Origin: Pseudopedobacter beijingensis
GTDB lineage: Bacteria > Bacteroidota > Bacteroidia > Sphingobacteriales > Sphingobacteriaceae
Direction of reading: 5' to 3'
Assembly (NCBI RefSeq): GCF_042678145.1
Contig: NZ_JBHUDG010000048.1
Span: 1 to 64,000, forward strand
Length of the DNA: 64,000 nucleotides
In this document: one piece after another, positions 44,096 to 53,032 of the stretch
Position numbering within the stretch: position 1 is the first letter of the stretch
How the letters are laid out: each line of letters begins with the position of its first letter
Notes under the pieces: model-generated
The model's input: the letters and a program-made list of their open reading frames with translations, nothing else
What the model was told of the DNA's origin: nothing
The model's database searches: none
Position numbers and translations under genes: made by a program

Positions 44096-45799
44096 TTATT
44101 TTATGAAATTATATTCAACAGTTCTGATGTTGTTTTTTGCATCAGCAACCGTAAATTTAAAAACATGATTGCCTTTTTTTAGGTCTTTTTCAAAATTATG
44201 CCAAACAGTGCCGTTGCGTGGCTCATATTCCATTAACACCCAGTTTCCGTCAATATAACCATTAAAGCTCTTTATCCCGGATAAATTATCACTCATTTTT
44301 AATGAAATCCTACCAGCGCTAGCCAGGTTTGCATTGTTGCTGATGTTTAAAGGTGTTATCACAGGTGCAATGGTATCTGCTCTGAGGTAAAATTTACCTA
44401 ACACACGAGGAAAAGCTCTGATATACCCATTATAAAATTCGCCACCTTGCGAAGCGCCATTTTCATTAACAATAACCAGTTTGTCTTTTAAGGCAAGATA
44501 TTCCGGATTAACTTTAATTTGAAGCTCAAATCCTTCGTGGATGGGTGTAAGCTTATTGTGAATGTGATGAATGCGAGATAAAGCACTTCCTGATGGCGGG
44601 GAATTTGAATAAATAAAATCTAAATCATCATAAAAAATACCTTTGGGAAATATAGCTATCACTTCATCATTGGCGAATCTGTTATCGTTAAGGTAATTAA
44701 AATATTTACCCTTTATAGGGGCCTTTTTAGGGAGATCATTCCCATTAGATTTTATCTTGAAATTAAGGACAGATTGGTTGCCTTTATAATCACGTAATAT
44801 ATACTTAATGTCATGGATATTGGTATCAGTAGTTTCAATGATACCGTAATTTTTCATGGTTTTATAAAACGATGTTTTAGCGCCGGGTAAAGCAAAACCT
44901 TTTTCTATAACCCTTCCTGTAGTTAGCTTTGCCGGGTAATCTATAAATGCGTTTACAGATCGGGTATGTTCAAAATAAAGCTGATCTATAACCGTTTCGA
45001 AAATAATAGCATCATCTAAAAGTACAGTGGTACTATAAAGTCCGTTTTTATTGGCATTCCCACTAAAAAGGTCATACGCACTTACTCCAAAACCAAACCT
45101 GCCATTTACTATAAGCGGGGTGTTTTGGGTTAGCCTGTAAGTGCCATTACTGCCTGTAATTGGGATTTGCTGTTTTTTAGTCGACTCACTAAAAGGATCG
45201 TTATTAAATGTATACAGAAATAATGCTGCAATAGTAGGTTTTATATGGTCTTCTACATCAATACCAAATATTAAAGGATTAATAGTCTGTTCTGTTTTGG
45301 TGTTCCTGATTTCGAAATGAAGATGGGGGCCTCCAGAGCTTCCTGTATTACCCGAATAAGCTATGATATCTCCCTTTTTAACAGGTATTTCTATGGGAGT
45401 TAATGGTAAGTCAAGCGTGAAACTCTGGGCCGCATACTGCCTGTTTTTTGCAAATAAAGCAATGTTGGGCGAAAATTTTTGTAAATGTGCATATACGGTA
45501 GTGGTGCCATTAGGGTGGTTAATATACAGCGCATTTCCAAAACCACCAATTTGTATTCTTATTCTTGAAATATAACCATCGGCAGCAGCATAAACAGGGT
45601 AACCTTCTCTTTGGTTGGTTTTAAAATCAAGCCCGGAGTGAAAATGGTTAGACCTGATTTCTCCAAAAGAACCCGCAAGATTGAGTTTAATATCTAAAGG
45701 ATTTAAATAGTAGTTTTTTGAAACCTTGGTCAGATCAAATTCCTGAGCAAAAGCAAATTGTGTTAATACTAAGAATGAAAGGACGATTTTCCTGATCAT
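44096..45799 (-). CDS. M23 family metallopeptidase
   Basis: A 567-residue secreted LytM-type peptidase with a signal peptide ending FAFAQ. The catalytic domain is N-terminal (about residues 45-180): RSNHFHSGLDFKTNQREG holds the first His/Asp zinc ligands, followed by GYPVYAAADGYISRI, YAHLQKFS and the HLHFE motif. Most relatives have the domain at the C-terminus, whereas here about 380 residues of beta-rich sequence follow, ending in an Ig-like YEPRNGTVWHNFEKDLKKGNH segment. It likely trims or senses peptidoglycan cross-links. It begins two bases after the FAH-family gene stop, hence the same operon. Confidence 0.9.
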   Translation of the reverse strand: MIRKIVLSFLVLTQFAFAQEFDLTKVSKNYYLNPLDIKLNLAGSFGEIRSNHFHSGLDFKTNQREGYPVYAAADGYISRIRIQIGGFGNALYINHPNGTTTVYAHLQKFSPNIALFAKNRQYAAQSFTLDLPLTPIEIPVKKGDIIAYSGNTGSSGGPHLHFEIRNTKTEQTINPLIFGIDVEDHIKPTIAALFLYTFNNDPFSESTKKQQIPITGSNGTYRLTQNTPLIVNGRFGFGVSAYDLFSGNANKNGLYSTTVLLDDAIIFETVIDQLYFEHTRSVNAFIDYPAKLTTGRVIEKGFALPGAKTSFYKTMKNYGIIETTDTNIHDIKYILRDYKGNQSVLNFKIKSNGNDLPKKAPIKGKYFNYLNDNRFANDEVIAIFPKGIFYDDLDFIYSNSPPSGSALSRIHHIHNKLTPIHEGFELQIKVNPEYLALKDKLVIVNENGASQGGEFYNGYIRAFPRVLGKFYLRADTIAPVITPLNISNNANLASAGRISLKMSDNLSGIKSFNGYIDGNWVLMEYEPRNGTVWHNFEKDLKKGNHVFKFTVADAKNNIRTVEYNFIK

Positions 45800-45801
45800 A
45801 T

Positions 45802-46413
45802 TTACTTTACTTCGATGTTTAACAATTCTTTATCTTCAATATAACCAACCAGTTTGTCACCGATATTCAATCTGCCAACACCTACGGGAGTTCCTGTAAA
45901 AATAAGGTCGCCCTTTTTTAGGGTGATGTATTGGGATACAAAAGCAATGATTTGGTCAAAAGAAAAAATCATATCTTTTGAGTTGCCTCGTTGTTTATAA
46001 TCGCCATTCACCGTTAAAGAAAAATTAATATCTCCTTTGTCGGCAAATTCAGATAGAGGTAAAAATTCGCTTACCGGAGCCGAGTTGTCAAAACCTTTGG
46101 CAAGCTCCCAGGGTAACCCCTTAGATTTAAGTTTGGTTTGTAAATCTCTTGCTGTTAAGTCCAGTCCCAGTCCAATTTCTTCATAATATTTAGAAGCAAA
46201 TTTTTGGGCAATATGCTTACCTTCTTTAGCTACTTTTAAAACCAGCTCCACTTCATAATGAATGTCGGAGGAAAAATCAGGAATATAAAACGGGCGGTTG
46301 TTTTTACTTACCGCAGTATCGGGTTTTAAAAAAATAACAGGTTCGTCTGGTACGGGATTATTCAATTCTTTAGCATGTTCGGTGTAATTGCGTCCAATAG
46401 CTATAACTTTCAT
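45802..46413 (-). CDS. Fumarylacetoacetate hydrolase family protein
   Basis: A 203-residue FAH-superfamily enzyme: a small cytoplasmic hydrolase or decarboxylase acting on 2-keto acid substrates (acylpyruvates, oxaloacetate). Motifs include IAIGRNYTEHAKEL at the start, PVIFLKPDTAV, the metal-binding IHYEVELVLKVAKEGK with the Glu pair, GLDLTARDLQ and the C-terminal GDLIFTGTPVGVGRL. Length fits the single-domain acylpyruvase/FAHD1-like group, where oxaloacetate tautomerase or decarboxylase activity is common; which applies is unknown. It is the upstream partner of the M23 peptidase gene. Confidence 0.88.
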   Translation of the reverse strand: MKVIAIGRNYTEHAKELNNPVPDEPVIFLKPDTAVSKNNRPFYIPDFSSDIHYEVELVLKVAKEGKHIAQKFASKYYEEIGLGLDLTARDLQTKLKSKGLPWELAKGFDNSAPVSEFLPLSEFADKGDINFSLTVNGDYKQRGNSKDMIFSFDQIIAFVSQYITLKKGDLIFTGTPVGVGRLNIGDKLVGYIEDKELLNIEVK

Positions 46414-46632
46414 GGATTTATTAGTCGTAAATTAAGATTAAAATATAGTAACAAAATTAAAAAACGGCATTCCCTTGTACATATCTGATGAGAATATTTT
46501 TTAAAGAACATGCAGTTTTAGAAATAATGAGCTCCTATTAAATGAGCTCATCAAAGTATAAGCAAAAGCTGTTCCCGAAAAAGTATATGCACTACCCAAT
46601 GGGGCGGCCAGCACAAATATTTCGAAATAAAA

Positions 46633-47193
46633 TTATAAAACAGAAATTCTTTTGATAATAGATTCAGAACCAGAAACGATTCTCACAAAATATAATCCAC
46701 TATTTAATTTAGAAGTGAGATTAAAAGAGTTGATCTGCTCTCCGGCACCTACTTTTTGAGACATAAGGGTTGCTACTTCATTCCCTAGAACGTCCAGTAT
46801 CTTAACCGTAACTGTGTTCTCCTTATTTAAGGTGTAAGACAAGTTAATTTGGGTAGAAACGGGATTAGGATATATTTTAACATTATCTAGGCTCTTTTGA
46901 GGGTCTGCAACCAAAACCGAAGATTTTTCTGTATTGGCAGAAGTAGATTTTGTTAAAGAGGAAGACGCTTTAACAGCCGAAATTTTCATCATAAAAGACG
47001 CAAAGTCTTTATTGATGATATCGCTTGAGTGAAATTGAGGTCTGTTAGGTCTGTTATCTTTTAAATACAGGACTTTTTTGGTAGTATCGGCCATTGCAGA
47101 TGTAGTAAATGCAATACAGCAAGTGTTGCCCGCCAATTGTAAAATGGCGACCATCAAAAAAACTAAACTTACTGATAGATACTTGTTTCCCAT
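46633..47193 (-). CDS. Small secreted protein with type A T9SS sorting domain
   Basis: A 186-residue protein: hydrophobic N-terminal signal (LVFLMVAILQLAGNTCC), a short Ser/Thr/Lys-rich spacer and a type A sorting domain (about 112-186) with VKIYPNPVSTQINLSY, VKILDVLGNEVATLMSQ and NSGLYFVRIVSGSESIIKRI. It has almost no other domain, so it is essentially a secreted sorting domain with a 70-residue passenger. The passenger is not recognised. It is divergent from kup, with about 175 bp between. Confidence 0.88.
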   Translation of the reverse strand: MGNKYLSVSLVFLMVAILQLAGNTCCIAFTTSAMADTTKKVLYLKDNRPNRPQFHSSDIINKDFASFMMKISAVKASSSLTKSTSANTEKSSVLVADPQKSLDNVKIYPNPVSTQINLSYTLNKENTVTVKILDVLGNEVATLMSQKVGAGEQINSFNLTSKLNSGLYFVRIVSGSESIIKRISVL

Positions 47194-47320
47194 ATTATAT
47201 TAACAAAAATATAAAAATTAATTCAAGAAAATAAAACAAAAACTGTCATTTATACTTTTTAACAATAATTAACGTTGAAAACTGTGCCGCTTTGTTTGGC
47301 ATAAAATGTTCTAAAACAGT

Positions 47321-47349
47321 TTTGATTATTCAATAAGTTATTACATTTG
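47321..47349 (+). promoter_or_regulatory. Bacteroidetes-type promoter for kup
   Basis: TTTG (47321-47324), 17-bp spacer, TACATTTG (47342-47349): a full match to the -33/-7 pattern TTTG-N17-TAnnTTTG. The -7 box ends 18 bp before the GTG start, so the 5' leader would be very short. Confidence 0.65.
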
Positions 47350-47367
47350 CTTTTTTAATTTCGACAA

Positions 47368-49305
47368 GTGTCTAAACATCATAATTTAAACAAGCTTACA
47401 GCAGCTGGAGTTCTCATTAGTTTAGGTATCGTCTATGGAGACATTGGTACTTCGCCATTATATACTTTCAAAGCTATCATAGGAGAGCGTCTTATTTCGG
47501 AAGATCTTATTTATGGAGGTGTAAGCTGTGTTTTTTGGACATTAACCTTGCAAACAACCATTAAATATTTGCTGATTACCTTAAGAGCAGACAATAAAGG
47601 AGAAGGGGGGATTTTTTCTCTTTACTCCTTAGTGAAAAGAAAAGCTAAATGGTTGGTTTTTCCTGCTATTATAGGAGGTTGTGCTTTACTGGCAGATGGA
47701 ATTATAGCTCCGCCGATTACTATTTCTGCAGCAGTTGAGGGGCTGGAAATTTACTATCCTGATTTGCAAACCCTACCCATTGTAATTGCACTTATTACAT
47801 TACTTTTCATTATCCAGCAGTTCGGAACATCAACGGTAGGTAAAGCATTTGGTCCTATTATGTTTGCCTGGTTTACCATGATGGGGGTGATGGGGATAAT
47901 GCAGGTGGCTCAAAATCCAGCTATTATTAAAGCACTTAATCCTTATTATGCTTATCATTTGCTGGTAAACAGTCCGTCTGTATTAACCATATTGGCAGCC
48001 GTATTTTTATGTACCACTGGTGCCGAAGCACTTTATTCTGACCTGGGGCATTGTGGGCGTCCTAATATCAGAATCAGTTGGATATACGTAAAATCCTGTT
48101 TAGTTCTTAACTATTTGGGGCAGGGAGTTTATCTGAAAGGATTGGAAAATACCTTATTGGATGGTCGTAATCCATTTTTTAGAATGATGCCCGAAACGTT
48201 TTTGGTAGTAGGGATCTCTTTAGCCACCGTTGCAGCAATTATTGCCAGTCAAGCTGTTATATCGGGCTCCTATACCATGATATCTGAGGCAGTAAGGTTA
48301 AACCTTTGGCCTAAAGTAAAAATCAATTATCCAACCAACCAGAAAGGGCAGCTATATGTTCCCAGTATTAACTGGCTGTTGTGGATAGGTTGTATTTTGG
48401 TGGTGTTATACTTCAAAAGATCAGAAAATATGGAAGCCGCCTATGGGTTGTCTATTACTTTGGCTATGATGATGACTACCATCCTGATTTCTGTTTATAT
48501 GGCTAAGAAAAAAATCCCTATTTATTTGATTATTCTCTTTGCTACAGTTTATGGGATTTTAGAAGGTGTGTTTTTTGTGGGGAACATGACTAAATTTCTG
48601 CATGGCGGTTGGGTAACTATTTTAATAGGACTGATTATGTTCTCGGTAATGTGGACATGGTATTCTGCAAGAAAAATTAAGAATCGCTATATGCGTTTTG
48701 ATGATATTCAGAAATATTATGATGTTATTAAAGATTTGAGTGAGGATAAGACAGTTCCACAATACTCATCGCAACTGGTGTATTTAACAAGTGCAAACTT
48801 TACCAATGAAATAGAAACCAAGGTTATTTATTCAATCCTGCAAAAGAAGCCCAAAAGGGCAGATGTGTATTGGTTAGTACATGTGGATGTGGTAGACGAA
48901 CCCCATACTATGGATTATAAAATAACTCATTTGATAGAGAAGAAGTTAATCCGTATAGATTTTAAATTAGGGTTCAGAGTTGACCAAAAGATTAGTTTGC
49001 TGTTCAGAAAAGTAGTAGAAGATCTGGTTGAAGCAGGAGAGGTAGATATTATGAGCAGACACCCATCTTTGAAAAAATATAATATTACCGGAGATTTTAA
49101 ATTTGTGGTTCTCGAAAAAATTCTATCCAGAGCCAATAATCTGTCTTTTATAGACAGAATTATAATGGATTATTATTTCTATCTCAAGAAAGTGAGTTTG
49201 TCTGAAGAAAAGGGCTTTGGACTGGACTTAAGCTTTGTAACTCTTGAAAAAGTGCCGCTGGTTGTAGAACCACCGGATGAAAATTCTGTACTATCTCGTA
49301 TATAA
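47368..49305 (+). CDS. kup: Kup-family potassium uptake transporter
   Basis: A 645-residue low-affinity K+:H+ symporter of the KUP/HAK family. About twelve membrane segments occupy residues 10-440, including the family's opening LISLGIVYGDIGTSPLYTFKA, the GEGGIFSLYSLVKRKAK loop and the LGHCGRPNIRISW motif, followed by a cytosolic C-terminal domain of about 200 residues. The start is GTG at 47368; the preceding promoter leaves no room for an earlier one. The gene stands alone and is closed by a hairpin at 49315-49347. Confidence 0.95.
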   Translation: MSKHHNLNKLTAAGVLISLGIVYGDIGTSPLYTFKAIIGERLISEDLIYGGVSCVFWTLTLQTTIKYLLITLRADNKGEGGIFSLYSLVKRKAKWLVFPAIIGGCALLADGIIAPPITISAAVEGLEIYYPDLQTLPIVIALITLLFIIQQFGTSTVGKAFGPIMFAWFTMMGVMGIMQVAQNPAIIKALNPYYAYHLLVNSPSVLTILAAVFLCTTGAEALYSDLGHCGRPNIRISWIYVKSCLVLNYLGQGVYLKGLENTLLDGRNPFFRMMPETFLVVGISLATVAAIIASQAVISGSYTMISEAVRLNLWPKVKINYPTNQKGQLYVPSINWLLWIGCILVVLYFKRSENMEAAYGLSITLAMMMTTILISVYMAKKKIPIYLIILFATVYGILEGVFFVGNMTKFLHGGWVTILIGLIMFSVMWTWYSARKIKNRYMRFDDIQKYYDVIKDLSEDKTVPQYSSQLVYLTSANFTNEIETKVIYSILQKKPKRADVYWLVHVDVVDEPHTMDYKITHLIEKKLIRIDFKLGFRVDQKISLLFRKVVEDLVEAGEVDIMSRHPSLKKYNITGDFKFVVLEKILSRANNLSFIDRIIMDYYFYLKKVSLSEEKGFGLDLSFVTLEKVPLVVEPPDENSVLSRI

Positions 49306-49314
49306 TAAAAATTT

Positions 49315-49355
49315 GATGCAATTATCTTAATATTAGTTAATTGCATCTTTTTTTA
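49315..49355 (+). terminator. Terminator of kup
   Basis: GATGCAATTA and TAATTGCATC form a perfect 10-bp stem with a 13-nt loop and are followed by TTTTTTTATTA, 10 bp past the stop codon. Confidence 0.85.
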
Positions 49356-49466
49356 TTAAATAATCTACTATATCTATAGATTTTATTTTGATATTAAAAT
49401 TTAGATTCTTAATATTGTCTATCAAATTAGTAGATTATGGATCAGGCTTACTTTAATATCCAAAAA

Positions 49467-49520
49467 ATGAACCCTAGTAGACCACGCTGTACAGGAATGT
49501 GCTGTTGTAGGGCAATCTAA
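49467..49520 (+). CDS. Candidate Cys-rich leader peptide upstream of the sulfite exporter gene
   Basis: A 17-codon ORF, MNPSRPRCTGMCCCRAI, ends 108 bp before the TauE/SafE gene. Four of 17 residues are cysteine, three in a row (TGC TGT TGT), unusual for random AT-rich DNA. The TGTTGTAGG of the Cys run can pair with CCTACACAC at about 49595-49604, so ribosome stalling there could change the leader fold. This would make translation sensitive to Cys-tRNA and couple it to sulfur supply. Existence as a translated peptide is inferred from composition and place only. Confidence 0.5.
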   Translation: MNPSRPRCTGMCCCRAI

Positions 49521-49628
49521 AATAAACTTATTCGGTAACGAATCAGTGCTCAATCAATAGGTATGTTATCATTAGATAGCTTCCTGATATCAATCCTACA
49601 CACATTATTACATTAGTTAAAACAAAAC

Positions 49629-50573
49629 ATGATAGAAGAACAAGATTTGTTAGAAAAAGTAGATTTTGAAAAGTTGGAATATCAAAAGTCAACCAGAAAA
49701 TGGAAAAAAATAGCTTCGTGGTCGCTGGTATTTATCGCATTCCTGTTTTTTGCTGGGTATATCTATAATCAGGTAAGTTATGAGGGATTAGACAGTTTTG
49801 TAAAAGAGCAATTTAACAAACAGTTTTTGTTTATGTTGGCTGTAGGTTTTTTTGCACAGCTTGTTGATGGAGCTTTAGGTATGGGATATGGTGTAATATC
49901 AACTACCATGTTGCTATCTGGGGGCTATAGTCCTGCGGTTATATCGGGAAGTATACATACTGCAGAAATGTTTTCAAGCGGAGCATCTGGTTTTAGTCAT
50001 TACAAATTTGGTAATGTGAATAAGAAGCTTTTTAAAACGCTGTTAATTCCAGGTGTAATAGGTGCTATTTTAGGTGCATTGCTATTAGGTTATGTAGATG
50101 AAAAGCATGCAGGTTATTTAAGACCGGTTATTTCTGTTTATACATTTATTTTAGGTATCAGAATATTGCTGCAAGCCTTTAGGAGAAGCAACACAAAGCC
50201 TAAAAAAGTTAAAAGAGCAGGTTGGTTAGCTGGTGCAGGTGGTTTTCTGGATTCTTTCGGAGGTGGAGGATGGGGGCCACTTGTTACCAGTACATTAATA
50301 TCAAAAGGAAGAAGTCCTAAATATGTTATTGGCTCTGTAAGTATCACCGAGTTTTTTGTGACAATGGCAAGTGCTATCACTTTCTTCTTCATTTTAGGAA
50401 CCAGTCACCTCGAGTCCATAATAGGTTTAATATTGGGAGGAGTACTGGCGGCTCCGGTAGCTGCAAAATTAGTGGGGAAATTACCTGTTAAGCAAACGTT
50501 TATAGGAGTAGGGATTATTGTGCTATTATCCAGTATCAGAATAATATGGAAGTTTTTGGAAACAGTTTTATAA
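49629..50573 (+). CDS. TauE/SafE family sulfite exporter-type permease
   Basis: A 314-residue inner-membrane protein of the TauE/SafE (DUF81) family, members of which export sulfite, sulfoacetate or related organosulfonates. A cytosolic N-terminus precedes the first membrane segment (about 35-55); the core begins with FAQLVDGALGMGYGVISTTMLL and SGSIHTAEMFSSGASGFSHY, and the second half-repeat has the signature FGGGGWGPLVTSTLISKG. About eight membrane segments are visible. The upstream Cys-rich ORF supports a role in sulfur metabolism; the substrate is not proven. No sulfate assimilation gene is adjacent. Confidence 0.88.
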   Translation: MIEEQDLLEKVDFEKLEYQKSTRKWKKIASWSLVFIAFLFFAGYIYNQVSYEGLDSFVKEQFNKQFLFMLAVGFFAQLVDGALGMGYGVISTTMLLSGGYSPAVISGSIHTAEMFSSGASGFSHYKFGNVNKKLFKTLLIPGVIGAILGALLLGYVDEKHAGYLRPVISVYTFILGIRILLQAFRRSNTKPKKVKRAGWLAGAGGFLDSFGGGGWGPLVTSTLISKGRSPKYVIGSVSITEFFVTMASAITFFFILGTSHLESIIGLILGGVLAAPVAAKLVGKLPVKQTFIGVGIIVLLSSIRIIWKFLETVL

Positions 50574-50751
50574 TAAAAGGAGGGAAATACTTAAAGCATT
50601 CCCATTTTTAAATTCACAGAACAGGAATTCAATTCAAATCAGGGGTCAGCAAAGTGACGGATAAGTATAAGAATCAGGGATGAATTTTCCTACAGGAGGG
50701 GATGAATCTTTATATATTATAGATAACAATAGTTTAGTCCATCCCCGGTGT

Positions 50752-51123
50752 CTATTTCTTGAAAATAAAATACACGGCCAATATCAGAAATACAAAACCA
50801 ATAGCATGGTTGAGTTTGAAAGTTTCCGTTTTAAAGAAAAAAATCGTGAATATTGTAAATACGATGAGCGTAATAACTTCTTGAATTACTTTTAGTTGCC
50901 AAAGATTAAAGGGACCACCATTTTCATTAAAACCGATCCGGTTAGCCGGAACCTGGAAAGAGTATTCAAATAAAGCTATTCCCCAGCTGATTAAAATAAC
51001 GCTGGTTAAGCTCAGACTGCTAAACCAGTTGAACTGTTTGAATTTGAGATGACCATACCAGGCAAAAGTCATGAAAGTATTGGATAAAACGAGTAATCCA
51101 ATAGTGAGTAGCATTTTTTTCAT
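50752..51123 (-). CDS. DUF486 (DMT superfamily) small membrane protein
   Basis: A 123-residue inner-membrane protein with four hydrophobic segments and DUF486 family patterns: LLVLSNTFMTFAWYGHLK near the start, ISWGIALFEYSFQVPANRIG in the middle and LKVIQEVITLIVF. The family belongs to the drug/metabolite transporter superfamily at half-size, so it may work as a dimer; no substrate is known. It converges on the TauE gene, and a GGGGATG/CATCCCC stem (50698-50746) lies between the two ends. Confidence 0.85.
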   Translation of the reverse strand: MKKMLLTIGLLVLSNTFMTFAWYGHLKFKQFNWFSSLSLTSVILISWGIALFEYSFQVPANRIGFNENGGPFNLWQLKVIQEVITLIVFTIFTIFFFKTETFKLNHAIGFVFLILAVYFIFKK

Positions 51124-51297
51124 ATATTAAAAAAAACAAATATAATCTTTGATATAAAAAGAGAGGAAATTTTATTGTGGGAGGCTTAAAATCAACAGAT
51201 CATCGAGGTTATGAATTGTATTAAAACAAGTACATACTTGATTTTTAGCAAATATTCTCTTTAATTTGGGTTTCGTTAAAAAGTAAATAAAAAAGAG

Positions 51298-51492
51298 ATG
51301 AAGTTTTTGGTTTCCGTGGTATTGATGTCCTTTTGCATGAGTTTTACTTCTTGTAGCGAAAATTCTGTAAAACAAAATGATACCCTTAAATCTGTTAAAG
51401 CAGAAAATAATAAAACATCAGAAGCAAAAGCAGAGCTGGAGAAAAGTAAAAAACCAGTTTGTTGCCAGTCAAATATCCCTTCACGGTTTTAG
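51298..51492 (+). CDS. Small lipoprotein with C-terminal CC motif
   Basis: A 64-residue predicted lipoprotein: signal with lipobox SFTSC (Cys19), a Lys/Glu/Asn-rich spacer of about 30 residues, and the end KKPVCCQSNIPSRF. The last 14 residues look like a defined motif. A similar CC..(N)xPSRF stretch, as I remember it, occurs after the signal in some longer Bacteroidetes formylglycine-generating-enzyme-like lipoproteins, so this might be the surviving 5' end of such a gene. It stops 20 bp before the convergent ung 3' end. Expression is not certain. Confidence 0.5.
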   Translation: MKFLVSVVLMSFCMSFTSCSENSVKQNDTLKSVKAENNKTSEAKAELEKSKKPVCCQSNIPSRF

Positions 51493-51512
51493 ACCCGGAA
51501 TAGATTTTCTTG

Positions 51513-52187
51513 TTAGATCTGCCAATCGATAGGTTCAAGTCCCTGTTGTTCTAAATATTTATTGGTTTTACTAAAAGGGCGCGATCCAAAGAAACCGTTA
51601 TAGGCAGAAAAAGGAGAGGGATGGGCAGATTTGACTATAAAATGCTTGCTTGTATCAATTAATCTTGCTTTTTCCTGAGCAAATCTTCCCCACAATATAA
51701 ATACAACCCCGGATTTATAATCCGAAACAGCTTTGATAGCCGCATCGGTAAATATTTCCCAGCCTTGCTTTTGGTGAGAAGCTGCTTTACTGGCCTCAAC
51801 AGTTAAAGTAGCGTTTAATAAAAGAACACCTTGTTGAGCCCATTTGGTAAGATTCCCTGTAGAAGGAATTTTAAATCCTGCTATATCTTGTTCCAGTTCT
51901 TTGTATATATTTTGTAAGGATGGCGGAAGTCTGATGTTATCCTTCACGGAAAAAGATAATCCATGAGCTTGACCATAGCCATGATAAGGATCTTGACCGA
52001 TTAGTACAACTTTAACATGATCAAATGGTGTAAGGTTGAATGCATTAAAAATCTCGTTACTAGGAGGGTATATAATCTTCTTTTGTTGTTTTTCTATCAA
52101 CAGAAAAGACTTTAAACTCTTCATATAATCTTTTTCGAACTCGTTACCAACAACCTTTAACCAGGAAGATTCTAATTGTACACTCAT
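51513..52187 (-). CDS. ung: Uracil-DNA glycosylase
   Basis: Family 1 UDG that removes uracil from DNA at the start of base-excision repair. I choose the ATG at 52187 (224 residues) over an upstream TTG, as the family begins with VQLESSWLKVVGNEF. The water-activating motif is KVVLIGQDPYHGYGQAHGLSFSV and the DNA-intercalation loop is SAHPSPFSAYNGFFGSRPFSKTN; VVFILWGRFAQEK supplies the remaining strand. All catalytic positions are intact. It is not linked with other repair genes here. Confidence 0.96.
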   Translation of the reverse strand: MSVQLESSWLKVVGNEFEKDYMKSLKSFLLIEKQQKKIIYPPSNEIFNAFNLTPFDHVKVVLIGQDPYHGYGQAHGLSFSVKDNIRLPPSLQNIYKELEQDIAGFKIPSTGNLTKWAQQGVLLLNATLTVEASKAASHQKQGWEIFTDAAIKAVSDYKSGVVFILWGRFAQEKARLIDTSKHFIVKSAHPSPFSAYNGFFGSRPFSKTNKYLEQQGLEPIDWQI

Positions 52188-52318
52188 TTTTTGACCTTTA
52201 TTTATGAATAGCAAATCAAATAACCGATATTTGCAGACGCTAAAATAGGAATGCTAGGTTAAAATGAAAAGTACTTTTATTTTAGAGATTAAAAAAGAAT
52301 TGATTTTAGGAAGAAGAT

Positions 52319-52885
52319 ATGCCAAATTTTATTAGAATTATTCTGGCGGCAGTAATTTTAGGAGCAGCCGTAACATTAATGGTGTTTTCGCACTGGGGAT
52401 GGGGGATTTTATTGGTTTTTGTAGCTTTATTGGTTTTTGTAACCTATATTTTTAATGAGAAAATGTTGATGGCCCAATGGCATCTCAGAAAAGAAAATAT
52501 GGATAAAGCTCAACAATGGTTAAATAAAATCAACAACTATGAAAAAGAGCTTTATAAAGGACAATGGGGGTATTACCATCTGTTAATAGGTTTGATAGAG
52601 TCAAGAACATCACCTATGAAATCCGAAAAATATTTTAAGAAAGCATTGCAGTTTGGTTTAACCATGGATCATAATATAGCTTTGGCAAATTTGAGTTTAG
52701 CAGGAGTAGAGATGGCAAAACGTAATAAACGCGAAGCACAACGTTTATTAAAAGAAGCAGAGAAAGCAGATAAAAATAAACTAATGGCCGAGCAGATTAA
52801 GATGATGAAGGGTCAGATGAGTATGTTAGATAAAACGCAAATGGTGCAGGGAGGTAGAGGCCGAGGAGGATTTAGACAATATTAA
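52319..52885 (+). CDS. Membrane-anchored TPR-like protein
   Basis: A 188-residue protein with two closely spaced membrane segments (IRIILAAVILGAAVTLMVFS and GWGILLVFVALLVFVTYIF) and a cytoplasmic helical domain with two or three TPR-like helix pairs (DKAQQWLNKINNY, SEKYFKKALQFGL, EAQRLLKEAEKAD), ending in a Gly/Arg-rich tail. I do not know a function; such proteins often scaffold others. It stands alone with its own strong terminator. Confidence 0.75.
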   Translation: MPNFIRIILAAVILGAAVTLMVFSHWGWGILLVFVALLVFVTYIFNEKMLMAQWHLRKENMDKAQQWLNKINNYEKELYKGQWGYYHLLIGLIESRTSPMKSEKYFKKALQFGLTMDHNIALANLSLAGVEMAKRNKREAQRLLKEAEKADKNKLMAEQIKMMKGQMSMLDKTQMVQGGRGRGGFRQY

Positions 52886-52900
52886 TTAAGATATGAAAAC

Positions 52901-52933
52901 AAAAAAGGAGTACTTTAAAGTACTCCTTTTTTG
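52901..52933 (+). terminator. Terminator of the TPR-like gene
   Basis: AAAAAAGGAGTACTTT and AAAGTACTCCTTTTTT are perfect complements, almost without a loop, placed 16 bp past the stop codon. Confidence 0.88.
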
Positions 52934-53032
52934 TTTTATAGTAGTGACTTTAAAATTTGATTTAGATTGGTAAACATAAACTTATTACAGTTTAAAATGT
53001 TAAATTGCTAATAATCATTAAAATGAATTGCT

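Larger units (their letters stand above)
49306..49628. other. kup-tauE intergenic region
   Basis: Holds the kup terminator, a larger inverted repeat (TAATCTACTA at 49361-49370 and TAGTAGATTA at 49428-49437), a 17-codon Cys-rich ORF (49467-49520) and a further 108 bp before the TauE/SafE gene. Nothing else is recognised. Confidence 0.6.

Noticed and set aside
50698..50746. GGGGATG/CATCCCC stem as a terminator of tauE
   Set aside because: The stem is short with a 35-nt loop and no T tract, so I do not annotate it as a terminator.
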